Source of the DNA: Thiosocius sp942490985
GTDB lineage: Bacteria; Pseudomonadota; Gammaproteobacteria; Chromatiales; Chromatiaceae
DNA: 64,000 nt
Reading direction: 5' to 3'
NCBI GenBank assembly: GCA_942490985.1
Contig: CALNYW010000002.1
Span: 124,001-188,000 of the forward strand
This document shows, piece by piece, positions 8,350 to 15,976 of this stretch. Positions within the stretch are counted from its first letter, which is position 1. Every line of letters begins with the position of its first letter. Made by a program: the position numbers and the translations under genes. The notes below the pieces were generated by a model. The model did no database searches and was not told where the DNA came from. It saw only the letters and a list, made by a program, of their open reading frames with translations.

Positions 8350-8661
8350 GATCACCCGCACCGCTTCCTGAAGGTCCAAAAAAAGCCAGTTCGGCCGCTT
8401 GTTCGGGGGTTGAGCATGGCGCTGCTGGATTTGTTCCAACAACGTAAAAGCAAGACCGTGTCGATCGCCCAAGAGCGCCTGCAGATCCTCGTCGCCGATG
8501 ACAGGCGTGGTGGCGTGCCGTCTTACCTGCCGCAACTGCAGCGCAATCTGTTGAAGGTGATCCGCAAGTATGTCGCGGTGGACAACGTGCCGTATCGATC
8601 CATGTTGAAAGCGACGGCGGGCAGGACTTCTTGGAGCCGAATGTGGTGTCGCCGAATTGGC
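8350..8661 (+). pseudogene. minE: Decayed second copy of the minD 3' end and minE
   Basis: From about 8350 the sequence follows the true locus at 5692-6004: the last minD codons (HRFLKVQ-like, then a TGA at the same place), the GAGC spacer, then minE from ATG 8416 (ALLDLFQQRKSK, ERLQILVADDR, LLKVIRKYVAVDN). Roughly four in five bases match by eye. One base is missing relative to minE at about 8587 (GACAACG-TGCC against GACAACGATGCC), which shifts the frame, and the original stop has become a Trp codon. The copy is therefore not a working minE, though a truncated product with the MinD-contacting N-terminus could still be made. The copied tract starts inside minD and ends at the minE stop. Confidence 0.9.
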
Positions 8662-9044
8662 CGCTTGCATCGCTTCGCAAGGCTGGCTGTGCCGGCCGAA
8701 AATCTATTGGGGTCTGTCCCTTGTCTTCCCGATACGCCAAATCCTCGAGCTCGGATGGGATAAGACGGTACCTATTCGCGCGGGCCACGCCTGACCTTTC
8801 GCCAGCCTGCCATTGCGAATCGCTCGATGGATCGGTCCGTTACAAGAACCAGGTTTCTTTTTTGTGTCAGCTTGTTTTACCAGCAGAATTTAAGTTGCAG
8901 GAAGTCTATTCGATTTATCATGCAACTACCTGAAATATATCATAAAAAATATTTTAGGCATAATCTTTGCTTCAGGTGTAGGCGACAAGCAGCGATTCAA
9001 TCGAACATCGAACTACCGCGGTGTTGATCGTAGAGAGAAGTGAC
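8662..9044. other. Non-coding stretch between the minE copy and the PEP-CTERM gene
   Basis: No convincing gene. The first part contains the phrase GGGGTCTGTCCCTTGTCTTCC (8710-8730), of a kind often seen beside mobile elements. From about 8860 the sequence becomes markedly AT-rich, ending in the sigma-54-like promoter and the leader of the gene at 9045. Confidence 0.5.
8956..8970 (+). promoter_or_regulatory. Candidate sigma-54 (-24/-12) promoter of the PEP-CTERM gene
   Basis: AGGCATAATCTTTGC, followed by T, places GG at 8957-8958 and GC at 8969-8970, the exact 12-base spacing that sigma-54 requires. Against TGGCACG-N4-TTGCW it matches 9 of 12 defined positions, including both invariant doublets. 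It lies 75 bp before the start codon in an AT-rich region. In floc-forming bacteria PEP-CTERM genes are known to depend on an RpoN and PrsK/PrsR system, which makes the match plausible. Confidence 0.5.
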
Positions 9045-9896
9045 ATGAACTTGAAGAAAATAGCGATGACCTTCGGCGCGGCCGTTTGCTTCGCGGCAAC
9101 CATGCCCGCGATCAGCGACACGGAGTTCACCTGGGAATTCAAACCGAACAGCTCGACGTGTCAGGGCGGACAGACTTACGGCGGAGCGACCGTAAGCGGG
9201 GCATGCTCCGGCGGTGTCTCCAACGAAGCCCATCAGCTGACGTTTGAGGACAAGACCAGCACAGGGCCAACTGTGGTGGCGACTGGTTGGGCAAACACCG
9301 GCAGTACATCAGGCGTACTCTCCGACGACGAACTCGTGATCTGGGGTGGTGGCCTCGGGATGGAGAACAAGGCGCAAAACACCCCTGACGAGAGTAATCC
9401 AGAGCATGCGTTCGACAATGAGGTCTATCTGGAACTCGTGATGTTCGATTTCGGCTCCGGCAATTCGGTTGCAATCACTGATGTCGCTATGGGCTTTGTC
9501 GGGAATGACGCTGATTTTGATCTGTTGACGCATAAGGGCGATGTCGACGACCTCGACCTCAGCGATATCGTTTACACCAACTCGTCTCAAGGTCTGACGG
9601 GCGCTGGATGGACCCACGTCGACAGTTACGACGTCAGCCCTGAACTGCCAGCAGGCTCAATCAATCCCGACCCGCACGATTATGGTCGTTACTGGATTGT
9701 TGCCGCACACTCCGAAGCCTTCGGTACGAACTGCGTTGGAGACCATACCTGTCACGATAAATCCCATTACAAGCTTCAAACCCTGACTGGCCTGCTGAGG
9801 CGCGATACCCCCCCGCCTCCCGGTGTGCCGGTTCCGCCGACCTTGTTGTTGCTTGGTGTAGGTGGGCTCTGGCTCGCAAGAAAGCGCATGGCTTGA
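9045..9896 (+). CDS. PEP-CTERM sorting domain protein (exosortase substrate)
   Basis: This 283-residue exported protein has a signal peptide (MNLKKIAMTFGAAVCFAATM) and a C-terminal sorting signal, VPVPPTLLLLGVGG, followed by a basic tail (ARKRMA). That tripartite end (Pro-rich motif, hydrophobic helix, basic residues) marks substrates of exosortase/archaeosortase-type enzymes. The motif reads VPVPP instead of the common VPEPA. The body has an SDDELVIWGGGLGMEN segment and NPEHAFDN, a pattern seen in some exosortase-dependent surface proteins. ATG 9045 is chosen because it opens the signal peptide. It faces a PrsT-like gene, and the exosortase itself is not in the window. Confidence 0.85.
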   Translation: MNLKKIAMTFGAAVCFAATMPAISDTEFTWEFKPNSSTCQGGQTYGGATVSGACSGGVSNEAHQLTFEDKTSTGPTVVATGWANTGSTSGVLSDDELVIWGGGLGMENKAQNTPDESNPEHAFDNEVYLELVMFDFGSGNSVAITDVAMGFVGNDADFDLLTHKGDVDDLDLSDIVYTNSSQGLTGAGWTHVDSYDVSPELPAGSINPDPHDYGRYWIVAAHSEAFGTNCVGDHTCHDKSHYKLQTLTGLLRRDTPPPPGVPVPPTLLLLGVGGLWLARKRMA

Positions 9897-9916
9897 AAAA
9901 ACGCCAATGCAAAGCC

Positions 9917-9948
9917 GAAAAAAGCCGCCTGTGAGCGGCTTTTTTTTG
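9917..9948 (+). terminator. Bidirectional rho-independent terminator
   Basis: AGCCGC and GCGGCT form a stem (9923-9928 with 9935-9940) around a 6-base loop, with an A run before and a run of eight T after. The two runs extend the stem and allow termination on both strands. It lies 20 bp after the PEP-CTERM gene and beyond the end of the convergent TPR gene. Confidence 0.85.
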
Positions 9949-10082
9949 CGCAACAAAAGCATCACCTACTGTGATGGGGCAGATTTTTCCTGAGGTTGGG
10001 CCGAAATTCTATCCCGTGTACGAGATCCAGAATGGTTGCCTTGCCTTGGTTTCGATGTCCTGGTGTGTCGCGTTCATGCAAA

Positions 10083-12893
10083 TCAGTCCAAGCGATCGAG
10101 ACGTCGCTTAGCATCCTTTGACCACGCGGCCTGATCGTTCAACTTCAGCGCCTCGGCCAGCTGGTGTCTGGCTTCGTTGCGACTGCCGTACTCTTCAAGT
10201 GCAATACCCAAATGGTAACGCAAGGTTCCTGACAGCCCGTCCCGCGCTACGGCTTCTCTGAGCAAGGCGAGACCCTTGTCGAGTTCCCCGATCTGAATCA
10301 GTGACCAGCCGTAGGTATCGAGGATTGCCGAATTCATCGGGGCGAGCTCATAAGCGCGTCTGGCCGCTTTCAAGGCGTTTTCACTATCTGTTTCATTTAG
10401 CAGGTTGGCCAAATTATTGTGCGCGACCGCGTCTTCCGGTCGCAATGAAATCAGGTTTTCGTAGTAAACGCGGGCTTCCGCCGAGCGGCCAACTTGATGC
10501 AGACGTTCGGCAACGGTTCTGATCAGCGATGCGTTGGCTGGGAAAATATCAAGCCTGGCAATTAGGTCATCCAATGCCTTATCGCCGTTTCCTGATAACG
10601 TCATGGCACGAAAGCGACTGATCATGAGGGCGGGTGTGATGGCAATGTCGAGCGCGGCGTTGTAGGTCTTCAACGCATCAACGAACCTGTTCTCCGCCAT
10701 TAGGATATCGCCCAGCAAAGCCAGCGCCTCGACGTTTTTCGGTTCAACTTGCAATATGCTCGATATTTCATCGTGAGCGCTCTGCAGGTTGCCCTGGAGG
10801 AGGAGCGAGCGAGCGAGCTGCTGACGTGCCGGCACATTGCCGGTGTTGTCTATCAAAGCGCGGCGGATGGAAATCTCGGCATCTTTATGCGCGCCAGCCA
10901 ATGACTGAAGGCGCGCAATCGACAGTAAGCGCCGGGTATCAAAATCGGCCTGATTCATCGCTTTCTTCAGCGCGATTTTGGCGTCTTCCATGTCGCCGCG
11001 GGCAACCAAGACTCTGCCCAATAATTCGTGACTGAGTGCCAGGCCAGACAGCGACCGTGTCATTGATGACGCAATGGCGATTGCTTCGGCAGGTCGGTTG
11101 GTCGACATGTATAAGTCGACCAGTTCGGTGGCAGGGACGAGCGCGGCGCTGTCGAATTCAAGAATTGTCTTGTAAGTATCCTCGGCGGCTTCAATGTCAC
11201 CGACTGCACGAGACAGACGTGCCGATGCCAGAAGCGCCCTCGTGTCCGTGGGATTCTCGGCCAGCAGGCGTGCGATCTCGGCGCGCGCCAAGTCGTTGCG
11301 CTCGGTAAGCGAAAACAGCTTGGCAAGGTTGTAGCGCGCTGGCTTGAAGGTTTGATCCATTCTCAGGATCTCGACCAGTATCACCTCTGCTTGGTCGTAG
11401 TTGCCTCGGGCGATAAACAGTGCTGCACGAAGATTGAGTGCAATCAGGTTACCCGGTTCGCGCGCCAGCGTGGCGTTGGTAATGCGCGATGCTTCGTCCA
11501 GCCGGCCTTCGGCGAAGTTCAGCATGGCCGCATACAATGACACGCCGGTTGGCACATTTCCGCGAGTTTCATCCGTGGTTGCCCGGAAGGTTTCCAAGGC
11601 TCGTTCGCGCAGGCCTTGTCGGAACTGCATCGCGCCGAGCCTGCCCATCAGCGCCGGTCCCCCACGGTAATTCTGAATGGCGTCTCGGTAGTAACTCTCT
11701 GCCGCAATGTAGTCGCCTAGCATCGCATTGGCATCCCCAAGAAGCGCAAGCGTCTCGGCATCGGCTTTGCCCGCAGTCACGACCGGCACGAGTGCGCGTT
11801 TGGCCTCATTCGGTTTATCCATTCGAATCACGATGCGGGCCATCAGCTTAAGCGCTGCGATATCGTTCGGACTCTTCTCTGCGTATAGCGAAATGGCCTT
11901 GTACGCGCGCTCCAACTGGTCGCTTTCTACAGCAATTGCGGCGGCCAGGCGCAGGAGTGGTAGGTTATCCACGAGGTTTTCGGGTTCAACGGGACCGATC
12001 AGGTCGGTGACCTCCTGCATTGCTGCATCGGCATCTGCATCGCGGCCCATTTCGCGATACTGCTGGGCCAGAAGGAAAGGCACCTCGGGCATGAACTTGA
12101 AACGAGGCCGAAGGTCCTCAAGCACCGCAATTGCGCGCGCGGTTTCGCCGACATCGAGTAACGCCGCTGCTTCACCGAGGCCGGCTGCGCTATTGTCTGG
12201 ATCCAGATCGCGCGCACGTGCGTAAGCGTCGGCCGCCTCCGCAGCCTTATTCTGCGCGTGGAGCGCCGATGCCTTTGTTAGCCAGGCTTGGGCATCGTCC
12301 GGCTGGTTTCGAATAGCAGCCTCGGCCAAGTCATGTGCTCGGCCGTAGTCCCCCTCCGACAGTGGTATTCGAGCGAGCGCAAGTGTTGCCCCTTGGTGCA
12401 TTGGCTGGACGCGCAGTGCTTGTTCGAAAGCGATTGTTGCGCCTTCCTGGTCGTTTGTGCTCAGTCGAGCAATACCCAGTTCTACCCATAAATCGGCCTG
12501 TCGGGCCAATGGATATAAATTGGGAACCAGTTCGTCGATGACAATCTGGTGCTTGCCCAGTCGATTGCGTGCCTGATTCAAGGGGAATGCAATAAGGTTT
12601 GGGTCAGCGCCGAGTTGCTCGGCCGTCATTAGTTCTTCTTCAGCAATCGCAGCGTTGCCCAGTTGCAGTTGTACCTCGCCCATCAGGATGCGTGCAGGGA
12701 GTTGTCCCGGGTCGCGCGACAACGCATTGCGAAGTTGAATCTCGGCGCCCTTGGTATCGTTCTGGTTAAAACGGGTTACAGCATCTTCGTAAAACCGCAA
12801 CGCCATCGGGTCAGCGGCTATCGCGGCGCCTGCCGACAACGCGGCCGTTAGTACTAGGCTGAAGAGCTTTTGTTTGCTTGGTCGTTGCACCAT
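10083..12893 (-). CDS. prsT: PEP-CTERM system TPR-repeat protein, PrsT-like
   Basis: This 936-residue protein consists almost wholly of tetratricopeptide repeats after a signal peptide (LTAALSAGAAIAADP). Length and repeat layout fit the TPR protein that accompanies PEP-CTERM/exosortase loci and is thought to act in the periplasm in export or assembly of surface polymer and protein. Family members are usually described as lipoproteins, but here no Cys follows the signal region, so cleavage by signal peptidase I is more likely. A convergent PEP-CTERM substrate lies next door, which supports the assignment. The start is ATG 12893; about 290 bp separate it from alr upstream. Confidence 0.85.
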   Translation of the reverse strand: MVQRPSKQKLFSLVLTAALSAGAAIAADPMALRFYEDAVTRFNQNDTKGAEIQLRNALSRDPGQLPARILMGEVQLQLGNAAIAEEELMTAEQLGADPNLIAFPLNQARNRLGKHQIVIDELVPNLYPLARQADLWVELGIARLSTNDQEGATIAFEQALRVQPMHQGATLALARIPLSEGDYGRAHDLAEAAIRNQPDDAQAWLTKASALHAQNKAAEAADAYARARDLDPDNSAAGLGEAAALLDVGETARAIAVLEDLRPRFKFMPEVPFLLAQQYREMGRDADADAAMQEVTDLIGPVEPENLVDNLPLLRLAAAIAVESDQLERAYKAISLYAEKSPNDIAALKLMARIVIRMDKPNEAKRALVPVVTAGKADAETLALLGDANAMLGDYIAAESYYRDAIQNYRGGPALMGRLGAMQFRQGLRERALETFRATTDETRGNVPTGVSLYAAMLNFAEGRLDEASRITNATLAREPGNLIALNLRAALFIARGNYDQAEVILVEILRMDQTFKPARYNLAKLFSLTERNDLARAEIARLLAENPTDTRALLASARLSRAVGDIEAAEDTYKTILEFDSAALVPATELVDLYMSTNRPAEAIAIASSMTRSLSGLALSHELLGRVLVARGDMEDAKIALKKAMNQADFDTRRLLSIARLQSLAGAHKDAEISIRRALIDNTGNVPARQQLARSLLLQGNLQSAHDEISSILQVEPKNVEALALLGDILMAENRFVDALKTYNAALDIAITPALMISRFRAMTLSGNGDKALDDLIARLDIFPANASLIRTVAERLHQVGRSAEARVYYENLISLRPEDAVAHNNLANLLNETDSENALKAARRAYELAPMNSAILDTYGWSLIQIGELDKGLALLREAVARDGLSGTLRYHLGIALEEYGSRNEARHQLAEALKLNDQAAWSKDAKRRLDRLD

Positions 12894-13182
12894 GTTGGGC
12901 CCTTATCTTGATTTCAACGATCGACGACGACTGGGGGGTGCGTCGCCTTCGCGGGTATCGATTTCCGGACGATGTTTTGCCGTCGAATGTGTTTGTTAAC
13001 GGCGCGATCCGATTAATCTGAGGTCGAAACCGCAATCGTTCGGCTTGTCCGAGATGTTGGGCTTGTGGCGTGGTTATTTTGTTCCGTTTTGGTGGGTTGG
13101 TTGCCCACTGTCGGGAAAGCGATGAACAGGAGGTGCCAGGCGCAGCATGGGCTGCGAGATGGCTGCTGTTGGCCCTGTGGAA

Positions 13183-14256
13183 CTAGACGTGGCTTCGGTG
13201 CACCCGCGGCATGATCCGCGTAAACAACTCATAGGCAATCGTCCCGCAGTGTCTCGCGACGTCGTTCGCCAGAACCTTGTTCCCCCAGAGTTCCACCTTG
13301 TCGCCGAGCTGGACGTCCGGCAGGTCGGTCAGATCGACCGTCAGCATGTCCATCGACACCCGGCCGATGATTCTTGAAGTCTGATCGCCGATCGCCACCG
13401 GGGTTCCGTCCGGCGCATGGCGCGGGTAGCCGTCGGCATATCCGGCCGCGACCACGCCGACGCGGGTTGGCCGCTCGCAGGTGAATCGGCCGCCGTAGCC
13501 GACGGGTTCGCCGGGCGCGAGGTCGCGCATCGCGATCAGTCCGGCTGCGAAGGTCATGACCGGTTGCAACTTCGCCTGGAGTGCCGGTTGGTCGATCGGC
13601 GAGGCGCCGTAGAGCATGATGCCGGGCCGTATCCAATCGCCGTGGGCCTGCGGCCAGGCCAGTGAGGCGGCGGAGTTGGCCAGGCAGATCGGGGCATCGA
13701 TATTGTGTCGTGCCGCCTGGAAGCGGTCGAGTTGCCCGCTGGTTGCCACGCTGTCGGGTTCGTCGGCGCGCGCGAAGTGCGTCATCAGGGTGATCTCGGC
13801 GACGTTCGAACAGGCTTGCAGCTGTTGGTAGCGGCTGGCGAGTTCCTCCGGCGCAAAGCCGAGTCGGTGCATGCCGGTGTCGATCTTCAGCCAGGCATTG
13901 AGCGGGCGGGCCAGCCTGGCCTGCTCCAACCAGTTCAGCTGCTGCGCGTTGTGCACGATGATGTCGAGTCGTTGATCGGCGGCGAGGGTGAGCTCGTCGG
14001 GTTCGAACACGCCTTCGAGCAGAATAATTCGGTTTTCAATGCCGGATTCGCGCAGTTCCATCGCCTCTTCTGAGCAGGCGACCGCGAACGCATCGGCCTC
14101 GGCGGCCAGCGCCCTGGCCAACGGTATCGCGCCATGGCCATAGGCATTGGCCTTGACCACGGCCATCGCCTTGCAACCCGGTGCCATTGCCTTGGCGGTG
14201 CGGTAGTTCGCGACGAAGGCGGCGGTATCGATGGTGGCGGTGGTCGGTCGGGTCAT
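13183..14256 (-). CDS. alr: Alanine racemase
   Basis: Alanine racemase converts L- to D-alanine for peptidoglycan. The 357-residue product has the normal length. The PLP-binding Lys is in AVVKANAYGHG (about residue 35), and the second catalytic base, Tyr, is in the GYGGRF/AAGYADGYPR region of the C-terminal beta domain. The start MTRPTTATIDTAAF is the first ATG and matches where family homology begins. Only 115 bp separate it from the divergent terC-like gene. Confidence 0.95.
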   Translation of the reverse strand: MTRPTTATIDTAAFVANYRTAKAMAPGCKAMAVVKANAYGHGAIPLARALAAEADAFAVACSEEAMELRESGIENRIILLEGVFEPDELTLAADQRLDIIVHNAQQLNWLEQARLARPLNAWLKIDTGMHRLGFAPEELASRYQQLQACSNVAEITLMTHFARADEPDSVATSGQLDRFQAARHNIDAPICLANSAASLAWPQAHGDWIRPGIMLYGASPIDQPALQAKLQPVMTFAAGLIAMRDLAPGEPVGYGGRFTCERPTRVGVVAAGYADGYPRHAPDGTPVAIGDQTSRIIGRVSMDMLTVDLTDLPDVQLGDKVELWGNKVLANDVARHCGTIAYELFTRIMPRVHRSHV

Positions 14257-14371
14257 TTAGGGGGGTGTTGGTTTATTTCGATGGCGAATTGCAGTGCTGT
14301 TGAGCCGTGTCATACGTTTTGTACACCTGCTACCCGCACAATAACCGGCTTTGTCCCTCACAGAAATACCG

Positions 14372-15139
14372 ATGATGGAACTGCTGCTCGATCCCCATGT
14401 TTGGCTGGCCTTTGCAACCCTGACCGCCCTCGAGGTCGTGCTGGGGATCGACAACATTATTTTCATCACGATCCTCGCCAACCGGCTGCCCGAGGGGCAG
14501 CGCGACAGGGCACGGCGCTTTGGTCTGCTGCTGGCGATGGCGACGCGCATCCTGCTGCTGTTGTCGTTGGCCTGGGTGATGCGCCTGACCGAGCCGTTGT
14601 TCTCGGTGTTGGAGCATGCGGTCTCGGGGCGAGACCTGATCTTGCTGTTCGGTGGCCTGTTCCTGATAGCCAAGAGCACGGTGGAGATTCATGCGTCGCT
14701 GGAGGGCCCGGAGGAACACCAAATCGCGTCACCGGCCTCGGTGAGCTTCGTGGGTGTGATCGTGCAGATCGGACTGCTCGATATCATCTTCTCGCTCGAT
14801 TCGGTGATCACCGCGGTCGGGCTGGTCGACCAGGTGCCGGTGATGATCGCGGCGATCGTGACCGCGGTGTTGGTGATGATGGTCGCCGCCGGGCCGGTCG
14901 GGCGCTTCGTCGAGCAACACCCGACGATCAAGATGCTGGCGTTATCCTTTCTGATTCTGATCGGTGTCGCGTTGGTCGGCGAGGGTGCCGGTCTGCATAT
15001 CCCGAAAGGCTATATCTACTTTGCGATGGCCTTCTCGCTCGGTGTCGAGATGCTCAATATGCGCGTGCGACGGCGTCGCAAGCCGGTGCAGTTGCATAAT
15101 CGGCCGTGCCCCGAGGCGCCGGCGCAGGGTGACGGTTAG
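14372..15139 (+). CDS. TerC family integral membrane protein
   Basis: This 255-residue polytopic protein has about seven transmembrane helices and the TerC signatures ALEVVLGIDNIIFITILAN near the N-terminus and LDIIFSLDSVITAVG in the middle, whose acidic residues lie inside the membrane. The family is linked to metal efflux, especially manganese, and to tellurium resistance; the substrate here is unknown. The tandem ATGs at 14372 and 14375 are preferred to a TTG at 14351. The small anchored protein at 15163 follows at 23 bp and may be co-transcribed. Confidence 0.88.
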   Translation: MMELLLDPHVWLAFATLTALEVVLGIDNIIFITILANRLPEGQRDRARRFGLLLAMATRILLLLSLAWVMRLTEPLFSVLEHAVSGRDLILLFGGLFLIAKSTVEIHASLEGPEEHQIASPASVSFVGVIVQIGLLDIIFSLDSVITAVGLVDQVPVMIAAIVTAVLVMMVAAGPVGRFVEQHPTIKMLALSFLILIGVALVGEGAGLHIPKGYIYFAMAFSLGVEMLNMRVRRRRKPVQLHNRPCPEAPAQGDG

Positions 15140-15162
15140 CGTCATCCTGCGGGAGCGAATCG

Positions 15163-15759
15163 ATGACCCTCAGGCGCCTGCTGTTTCTGATTGCATTCGG
15201 CTTTTTCATCGGCTGGCTGTTGCGTGACGATGCGATCGAACACGGGCCGGGCGTGCTGGTGCCCGAGACGCCGCAGCAGCGCGAGGCGGCTGAGGCGCGT
15301 GCGTTCGAGCACAACGGCTACCGGGTAAAGCCGTTGGCCGATTTTACGATCAAGGCGCGGGTGCTCGGTCGAGAGGACTACCGCCTCGACCGTCAGGCCG
15401 AGCTGGCGCCGATGGATCTCGCGCTGGGCTGGGGGCCGATGTCGGACCAGGCCGTGCTCGACGAGATCGACATCAGCCAGAGTGGGCGTTGGTACCGTTG
15501 GTATGCGAAGCAGCTTCCAATCCCGCGACGCGACATCGAACGCAACAGCGCGAACATGCATCTGATCCCGGCGGATGAGTGGGTCGAAGATACGCTCGAC
15601 GATATCCGCGAGGGCAGTATCGTCGAGCTGCGCGGGTTTCTGGTCGAGGCCAAGTCCGATGACGGCTGGCGCTGGCGCAGTTCACTGACGCGTGACGATA
15701 CGGGCGCGCGTGCCTGTGAGCTGGTGTTCGTGGAGCGGGTGCGGCTGATCGAGAACTAG
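15163..15759 (+). CDS. Membrane-anchored conserved hypothetical protein
   Basis: This 198-residue protein begins with one hydrophobic helix (about 4-20, RLLFLIAFGFFIGWLL) and continues as a soluble domain that is probably periplasmic. Distinctive segments are DFTIKARVLGREDYRLD, APMDLALGWGPMSD and EGSIVELRGFLVEA. I recognise the pattern as a conserved protein of unknown function but cannot name a family or role. It lies 23 bp after a TerC-type gene on the same strand. No Cys residues suggest a lipobox or disulfides near the N-terminus. Confidence 0.75.
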   Translation: MTLRRLLFLIAFGFFIGWLLRDDAIEHGPGVLVPETPQQREAAEARAFEHNGYRVKPLADFTIKARVLGREDYRLDRQAELAPMDLALGWGPMSDQAVLDEIDISQSGRWYRWYAKQLPIPRRDIERNSANMHLIPADEWVEDTLDDIREGSIVELRGFLVEAKSDDGWRWRSSLTRDDTGARACELVFVERVRLIEN

Positions 15760-15822
15760 GCCCCCAACACTAGACCGCACCACCTGTCACAGCGGGGTGT
15801 GGAATACGGTGGTTATCTTGGG

Positions 15823-15858
15823 GAGATTGCGTCGCCATGTTGCTCCTCGCAATGACGG
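15823..15858 (-). repeat. Dispersed repeat of the CGTCATTGCGAG type
   Basis: GAGATTGC at one end and CTCCTCGCAATGACGG at the other reproduce the widely scattered bacterial repeat whose reverse reading starts CCGTCATTGCGAGGAG. A degraded neighbour (TTCCTCGCCCTGACGG) lies near 15945. A longer relative is at 30637-30736. Confidence 0.55.
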
Positions 15859-15886
15859 AAACCGGTGAAACATGACGAGATACAAG

Positions 15887-15903
15887 GGCCGGCTGCGCCG
15901 GCC
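15887..15903. repeat. REP-like hairpin
   Basis: GGCCGGC-TGC-GCCGGCC is a perfect 7-bp stem with a 3-base loop, in the gap between two convergent genes. There is no T tract, so it is more likely a repeat or transcript-end hairpin than a rho-independent terminator. Confidence 0.55.
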
Positions 15904-15912
15904 AGTCAAACT

Positions 15913-15929
15913 GTCGGGCGGAGCCCGAC
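15913..15929. repeat. REP-like hairpin (GTCGGGC-GGA-GCCCGAC)
   Basis: A perfect 7-bp stem with a 3-base loop, inside the phrase TGTCGGGCGGAGCCCGACCTACA, which is a common dispersed repeat of many proteobacterial genomes. It follows the hairpin at 15887 by 9 bases. Confidence 0.65.
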
Positions 15930-15976
15930 CTACATCAACACGCTGTTCCTCGCCCTGACGGGAATCGGGGAAGCAA

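Noticed and set aside
6131..8661. A composite transposon carrying brnTA
   Set aside because: Only one IS copy is present, brnTA lies outside its ends, and no second IS end is seen near the minE copy.
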